From: Paramuribaculum sp.
GTDB taxonomy: Bacteria > Bacteroidota > Bacteroidia > Bacteroidales > Muribaculaceae
DNA length: 5,238 bases
Assembly: GCA_029051835.1 (NCBI GenBank)
Contig: JAIDKJ010000118.1
Location: forward strand, 1-5,238
Reading direction: 5' to 3'
Positions 1-5,238 of this stretch are shown piece by piece (positions within the stretch are counted from its first letter, which is position 1; every line of letters starts with the position of its first letter). A program made the translations under genes and the position numbers. Below the pieces are notes generated by a model. It worked only from the letters and a program-made list of their open reading frames with translations, had not been told where the DNA came from and searched no databases.

Positions 1-124
1 GTCCTATCTCATGGGTCATAAGCCGCTCCCCGCGATGGGCGGAGCTTCCGCTGCCCTCACCGCCCGAACAAGCCGCCAGGCCGATCATCAGCAGCCCCAC
101 TCCGCCTGCCAGAATTCTTTTCAT
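1..124 (-). CDS. N-terminus of a predicted lipoprotein (partial, runs off left edge)
   Basis: Reading down from an ATG at 122-124 gives 41 open codons before the window ends. The peptide begins MKRILAGGVGLLMIGLAACS: a short basic n-region (K2, R3), a hydrophobic stretch at about residues 4-16, and the lipobox L16-A17-A18-C19. Signal peptidase II would cleave before C19, which would be lipidated. A flexible Gly/Ser linker follows (SGGEGSGSS, residues 20-28). It holds one acidic residue, so it is only a weak match to the acidic export signal of surface lipoproteins in Bacteroidota, and final location is open. The 48-bp gap to the preceding gene's stop is very AT-rich, with no clear Shine-Dalgarno sequence and no TAnnTTTG box, so transcription could be read-through or come from an unrecognised promoter. 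GC content is visibly higher than in the two genes upstream of it. The mature domain is outside the window, so function is unknown. The signal peptide makes chance coding unlikely. Confidence 0.7.
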   Translation of the reverse strand, partial: MKRILAGGVGLLMIGLAACSGGEGSGSSAHRGERLMTHEIG

Positions 125-172
125 AAAAATAGAGTAATTATAAGTTGATATTAGAATTTATACTGTTTTTCT

Positions 173-769
173 CTATATTTCAGCACTATTAGTGAAATAC
201 AACGGGATCCCGTCTGTTTCCATAAGAAACTTCGCGGCCATTTTCTTCTGATACGCATTATGTCGCGGCACAGTAGGATTAAAAACGGCATACGCTTCAA
301 CCATCGTTGACGCCATGACATCAATTCCTGCATTCTGACACCTTTTGATGACATCATCGATAGTCTGTTTCAGTTGCATTGTGGCTTTTTCGTAATTGGC
401 TTTAATAGCTTCATCGCTATTGTTGGCTGCATTAGACTTAAACTCCACAAATCCAATATAATTGTCGGATATAAACGCACAGTCGCATTTACTGCCTTTT
501 CTGTACATCACACCGTCGATATGCCAAAGAAATAGGTCTTTATGGTCTGTATTGAGAACTCTGAATGTCTTGTCGCTACCAAGTCCGCGGGTATCTGTGA
601 CAAAAACCGAATGTCCGGCTTCGTCGTCATCATAGACGAAAATGACACCACGGGTGGTCCATTCAAAAAGTTCCGCAAGAAGTTCCGTATCACAAGTCAC
701 GGTCTGAAACTTCTGCATGTCGCCGAAAGCTTCCTTAAGCCTGAGCCTGTGTAGAGCAGTGCAATCCAT
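173..769 (-). CDS. Putative PD-(D/E)XK nuclease-like protein, partner of the upstream ATPase
   Basis: This gene encodes 198 residues, ATG at 767-769 and TAG at 173-175. I do not recognise a named family. The central part shows a plausible PD-(D/E)XK core: strand-turn-strand around D96 (KCDCAFI), then a hydrophobic strand ending GFVEFK, giving D96-x12-E109-x-K111 (437-484). The following helix holds K/Q residues (ATMQLKQTIDDV, about 129-140), as often seen after the ExK strand. In that superfamily these residues bind metal and cut DNA or RNA; the assignment here is inferred from motif only. The N-terminal third has a predicted beta hairpin (VIFVYDDDEAGHSVFV, 42-57). The C-terminus contains AVFNPTVPRHNA (161-172). 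There is no signal peptide or membrane segment, so it is probably cytoplasmic. The start lies one base after the ATPase stop (TGATATG), implying translational coupling and a shared function. A GGGAAG a few bases upstream could act as a weak ribosome site. Alternative: a non-catalytic accessory subunit. Confidence 0.75.
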   Translation of the reverse strand: MDCTALHRLRLKEAFGDMQKFQTVTCDTELLAELFEWTTRGVIFVYDDDEAGHSVFVTDTRGLGSDKTFRVLNTDHKDLFLWHIDGVMYRKGSKCDCAFISDNYIGFVEFKSNAANNSDEAIKANYEKATMQLKQTIDDVIKRCQNAGIDVMASTMVEAYAVFNPTVPRHNAYQKKMAAKFLMETDGIPLYFTNSAEI

Positions 770-770
770 A

Positions 771-1961
771 TCACTTCCCGTGACGAAACCTCATTACAGA
801 CCGCTGTAATGAATCGAACTCCTCACTCAACTCCTCCGACACACCGTCGAGAGAATTGTAATCGATCATTCCCGTTTCAGCGTCCATAAGCGAACGGCAG
901 TAAACGCCTCCGTTGATCTCTTTGCCCAAAGAATACACAGAGCAATCGATTGCATTGAGTCTGCATTCCTCCGGTATTACGTTGTCGACCGACTCTCTTA
1001 TTCCATCACCATATTTATCGATAAGTTTTCCGGCGAAAAGAATGTTGTTCATGGCCGACAGCAGATACGGGCTATGAGTGGTCACAGTCAGTATGCGGTT
1101 GGAATCCTTCATATCCCTGACAATCTGCTTTATTAGCTCCACCTGTTTGGTGGGAAACAGATTGCATTCAGGCTCTTCGATCACGAACGAAGAGTATTCG
1201 CGATGGTTCAGGGCATAACGAAGCACAAGCAGCAGCGGCACAAGCGACTGTATGCCTGAAGAGGCTGCCGTCAGCGGTATCTCCTTTTTCTCCTGATCTA
1301 TGACAATTGAATCTTCCGAATCCTCGTGTTTGAACTTCAGATTCAGCAATGGAATGTCAAACTGAGGATACTCAGATTTCGCGTTGTTGAGTTCGACCAT
1401 GAACCACAACAGATTTTTGGGGATAGTGGAGCTTGCCAGCGCAAGAGCCGGCATAAGTTTCGTCAGCACGGAATATATGATGCGTTCGGCCGGAATATAC
1501 AGCGAATTCTTTAGCATATCGACCAATGAATCGCTTTTACCTTCCGACAGTGCTTTCATAACCCTTTCCTCATGATATATCTTCTTGAAGCCCATTACAC
1601 GCATTGCGACTTCATTTGCATCGGTAATTTCCCTGTCACCTATCTTCATGAGATATGAGAAGCCCTCCGGCTCAAACTCTATATGAAACCGTTGGTCATC
1701 CTCGGCCATATCGTAGGTAATACGATAATTATCCTCACGATAAATGTCGAGATTGTACTCTTTAAGTCTTGCCTCCCATACGGACACCCCACCTTTTATC
1801 AGCGTACATAGACTGAAATGATCGGTAAATATGGTAATCAGTTTGGCTATGGTACTTTTACCGATCGATTGCTCGCCTATAAACATATTTATGGCGCGCA
1901 ACTCGACTGTAGCCTCACTGACCGGTCCAAAATTCTCTATATGCAGAGTTTTCAGTTTCAT
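771..1961 (-). CDS. AAA/ABC-type ATPase of the OLD-like (AAA_21/AAA_15) group
   Basis: This gene encodes 396 residues and is probably the nucleotide-driven sensor or motor of the two-gene unit. In order: an N-terminal strand typical of SMC/RecF/OLD-like ATPases (LKTLHIENFGPV, 2-14); Walker A GEQSIGKST at 29-37; the motif YIPAERIIYS at 155-164, common in this group; a degenerate ABC signature, ASSGIQS (233-239); Walker B FVIEEPECNLFP (259-270) with E263 as the likely catalytic glutamate; and a switch histidine H296 in TTHSPYLL. ABC-type heads of this kind normally dimerise around ATP. About 100 residues follow H296 with no recognisable TOPRIM nuclease, unlike full OLD or GajA proteins. The open frame extends 47 codons further upstream to 2102, but that stretch crosses the rpoC terminator and the promoter, has no conserved look, and the ATPase fold begins right at MKLKTLHIENFG; I therefore chose 1961. 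The stop is one base from the next gene. The gene is AT-richer than rpoC, suggesting acquisition. Confidence 0.9.
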   Translation of the reverse strand: MKLKTLHIENFGPVSEATVELRAINMFIGEQSIGKSTIAKLITIFTDHFSLCTLIKGGVSVWEARLKEYNLDIYREDNYRITYDMAEDDQRFHIEFEPEGFSYLMKIGDREITDANEVAMRVMGFKKIYHEERVMKALSEGKSDSLVDMLKNSLYIPAERIIYSVLTKLMPALALASSTIPKNLLWFMVELNNAKSEYPQFDIPLLNLKFKHEDSEDSIVIDQEKKEIPLTAASSGIQSLVPLLLVLRYALNHREYSSFVIEEPECNLFPTKQVELIKQIVRDMKDSNRILTVTTHSPYLLSAMNNILFAGKLIDKYGDGIRESVDNVIPEECRLNAIDCSVYSLGKEINGGVYCRSLMDAETGMIDYNSLDGVSEELSEEFDSLQRSVMRFRHGK

Positions 1962-1984
1962 AATCACAAGCGGTTGATACCCCG

Positions 1985-1992
1985 CAAAGGTA
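1985..1992 (-). promoter_or_regulatory. Bacteroidota -7 promoter element for the ATPase/nuclease-like pair
   Basis: The minus strand reads TACCTTTG followed by C, a full match to the Bacteroidota sigma-ABfr -7 consensus TAnnTTTG. It sits 23 bases upstream of the ATPase ATG. Transcription would start a few bases downstream of the box, giving a leader of roughly 15-20 nt with no Shine-Dalgarno sequence, which is common in this phylum. I see no convincing TTG-type -33 element at the usual distance; the upstream side is T-rich (CTTTATTTTTTTC). The position after the rpoC terminator and just before the chosen start supports independent transcription of the pair. Confidence 0.6.
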
Positions 1993-2057
1993 AGAAAAAA
2001 ATAAAGACTGACGCTATAATCCCCCCAGAATCTAAGGATAGGTACAACCGCAGAGGT

Positions 2058-2109
2058 ACAACAACACGACGGCGTGCCTGCCCCGCTGATGGGGAGCGGC
2101 ACGCCGTCG
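2058..2109 (-). terminator. Likely intrinsic terminator of the rpoC transcript
   Basis: A perfect 12-bp inverted repeat, CGACGGCGTGCC (2067-2078) and GGCACGCCGTCG (2098-2109), encloses a 19-base loop that itself can form a CCCC/GGGG helix (2081-2084 with 2091-2094). In the direction of rpoC transcription the stem is followed at once by TGTTGTTGT, a U-rich but interrupted tract. It begins about 50 bases after the rpoC stop. No comparable T-rich run follows on the plus-strand side, so it is best read as acting on minus-strand transcripts. The U tract is not uniform, so termination strength is uncertain. Confidence 0.7.
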
Positions 2110-2127
2110 GGCGTAGTTTGTGGTCGG

Positions 2128-2157
2128 CAGCCTCCTCTTTGCAGAGGGAGGATGCTG
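2128..2157 (-). other. Small hairpin directly after the rpoC stop codon
   Basis: CCTCCTCT (2131-2138) pairs with AGAGGGAGG (2143-2151) with a single bulged G at 2146. CAG/CTG (2128-2130 with 2155-2157) can extend the stem across a small internal loop. In the rpoC transcript the loop reads GCAA, a stable GNRA-type tetraloop. It starts one base after the TAA. No U tract follows, so it is not a classical terminator by itself; it may protect the 3' end of the mRNA or assist the stronger terminator further downstream. Confidence 0.5.
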
Positions 2158-2158
2158 T

Positions 2159-5238
<3,080 letters not shown>

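Noticed and set aside
614..631. YDDDEAG in the 198-residue protein resembles the DxDxxG motif of TOPRIM (primase/OLD) nucleases.
   Set aside because: TOPRIM needs a conserved glutamate in a strand well upstream, and only 46 residues precede this site without a convincing candidate. The flanking VIFVY and HSVFVTD look like a beta hairpin with an acidic turn. The D96/E109/K111 motif is a better nuclease candidate, though structure prediction could overturn this.
542..754. A 70-codon plus-strand open frame inside the nuclease-like gene.
   Set aside because: It is antisense to the 198-residue protein, has no ribosome site or domain, and is short enough to arise by chance.
1962..2102. N-terminal extension of the ATPase (47 extra codons).
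   Set aside because: It spans one arm of the rpoC terminator and the TACCTTTG promoter element. The ATPase fold begins at the internal ATG at 1961.
2067..2109. The perfect inverted repeat considered as a transposon end, attachment site or operator.
   Set aside because: There is no second copy elsewhere in the window, no transposase or integrase, and its position after the rpoC stop with a following U-rich run fits a terminator better.

Overview
The window looks chromosomal, from a member of the Bacteroidota (probably order Bacteroidales). The evidence is the Bacteroidota-style RNA polymerase beta-prime sequence, a match to the phylum's -7 promoter element (TACCTTTG, consensus TAnnTTTG), and start codons with no clear Shine-Dalgarno sequence. 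A Muribaculaceae-like gut species would fit the GC-rich rpoC, but genus cannot be fixed from sequence reading alone. All recognised genes lie on the minus strand, so they read from right to left.

Right part (2159-5238): the C-terminal roughly 1,025 codons of rpoC, whose 5' part lies beyond the right edge. It carries the catalytic NADFDGDQM motif, F-loop, bridge helix, trigger loop, four zinc-binding cysteines and an SI3-like insertion. Two hairpins follow the stop codon: a small one with a GCAA loop, then a strong GC-rich 12-bp stem followed by TGTTGTTGT, which is a likely intrinsic terminator.

Middle part (173-1992): an AT-richer two-gene unit with its own likely promoter. The first gene encodes a 396-residue ABC/OLD-type AAA ATPase without a fused nuclease domain. 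One base after its stop codon, the second gene starts and encodes a 198-residue protein with a possible PD-(D/E)XK nuclease core (D96, E109, K111). The pairing, tight coupling and base composition resemble two-gene phage-defence modules, but I cannot assign the pair to a named system. It is the most interesting part of the window.

Left edge (1-124): the first 41 codons of a GC-rich gene with a lipoprotein signal peptide (lipobox LAAC). It runs off the window and is function-unknown.

The picture is a conserved housekeeping gene closed by a terminator, then a small accessory ATPase-plus-effector cassette, then another GC-rich gene. I saw no RNA genes, CRISPR arrays, insertion sequences or attachment sites.
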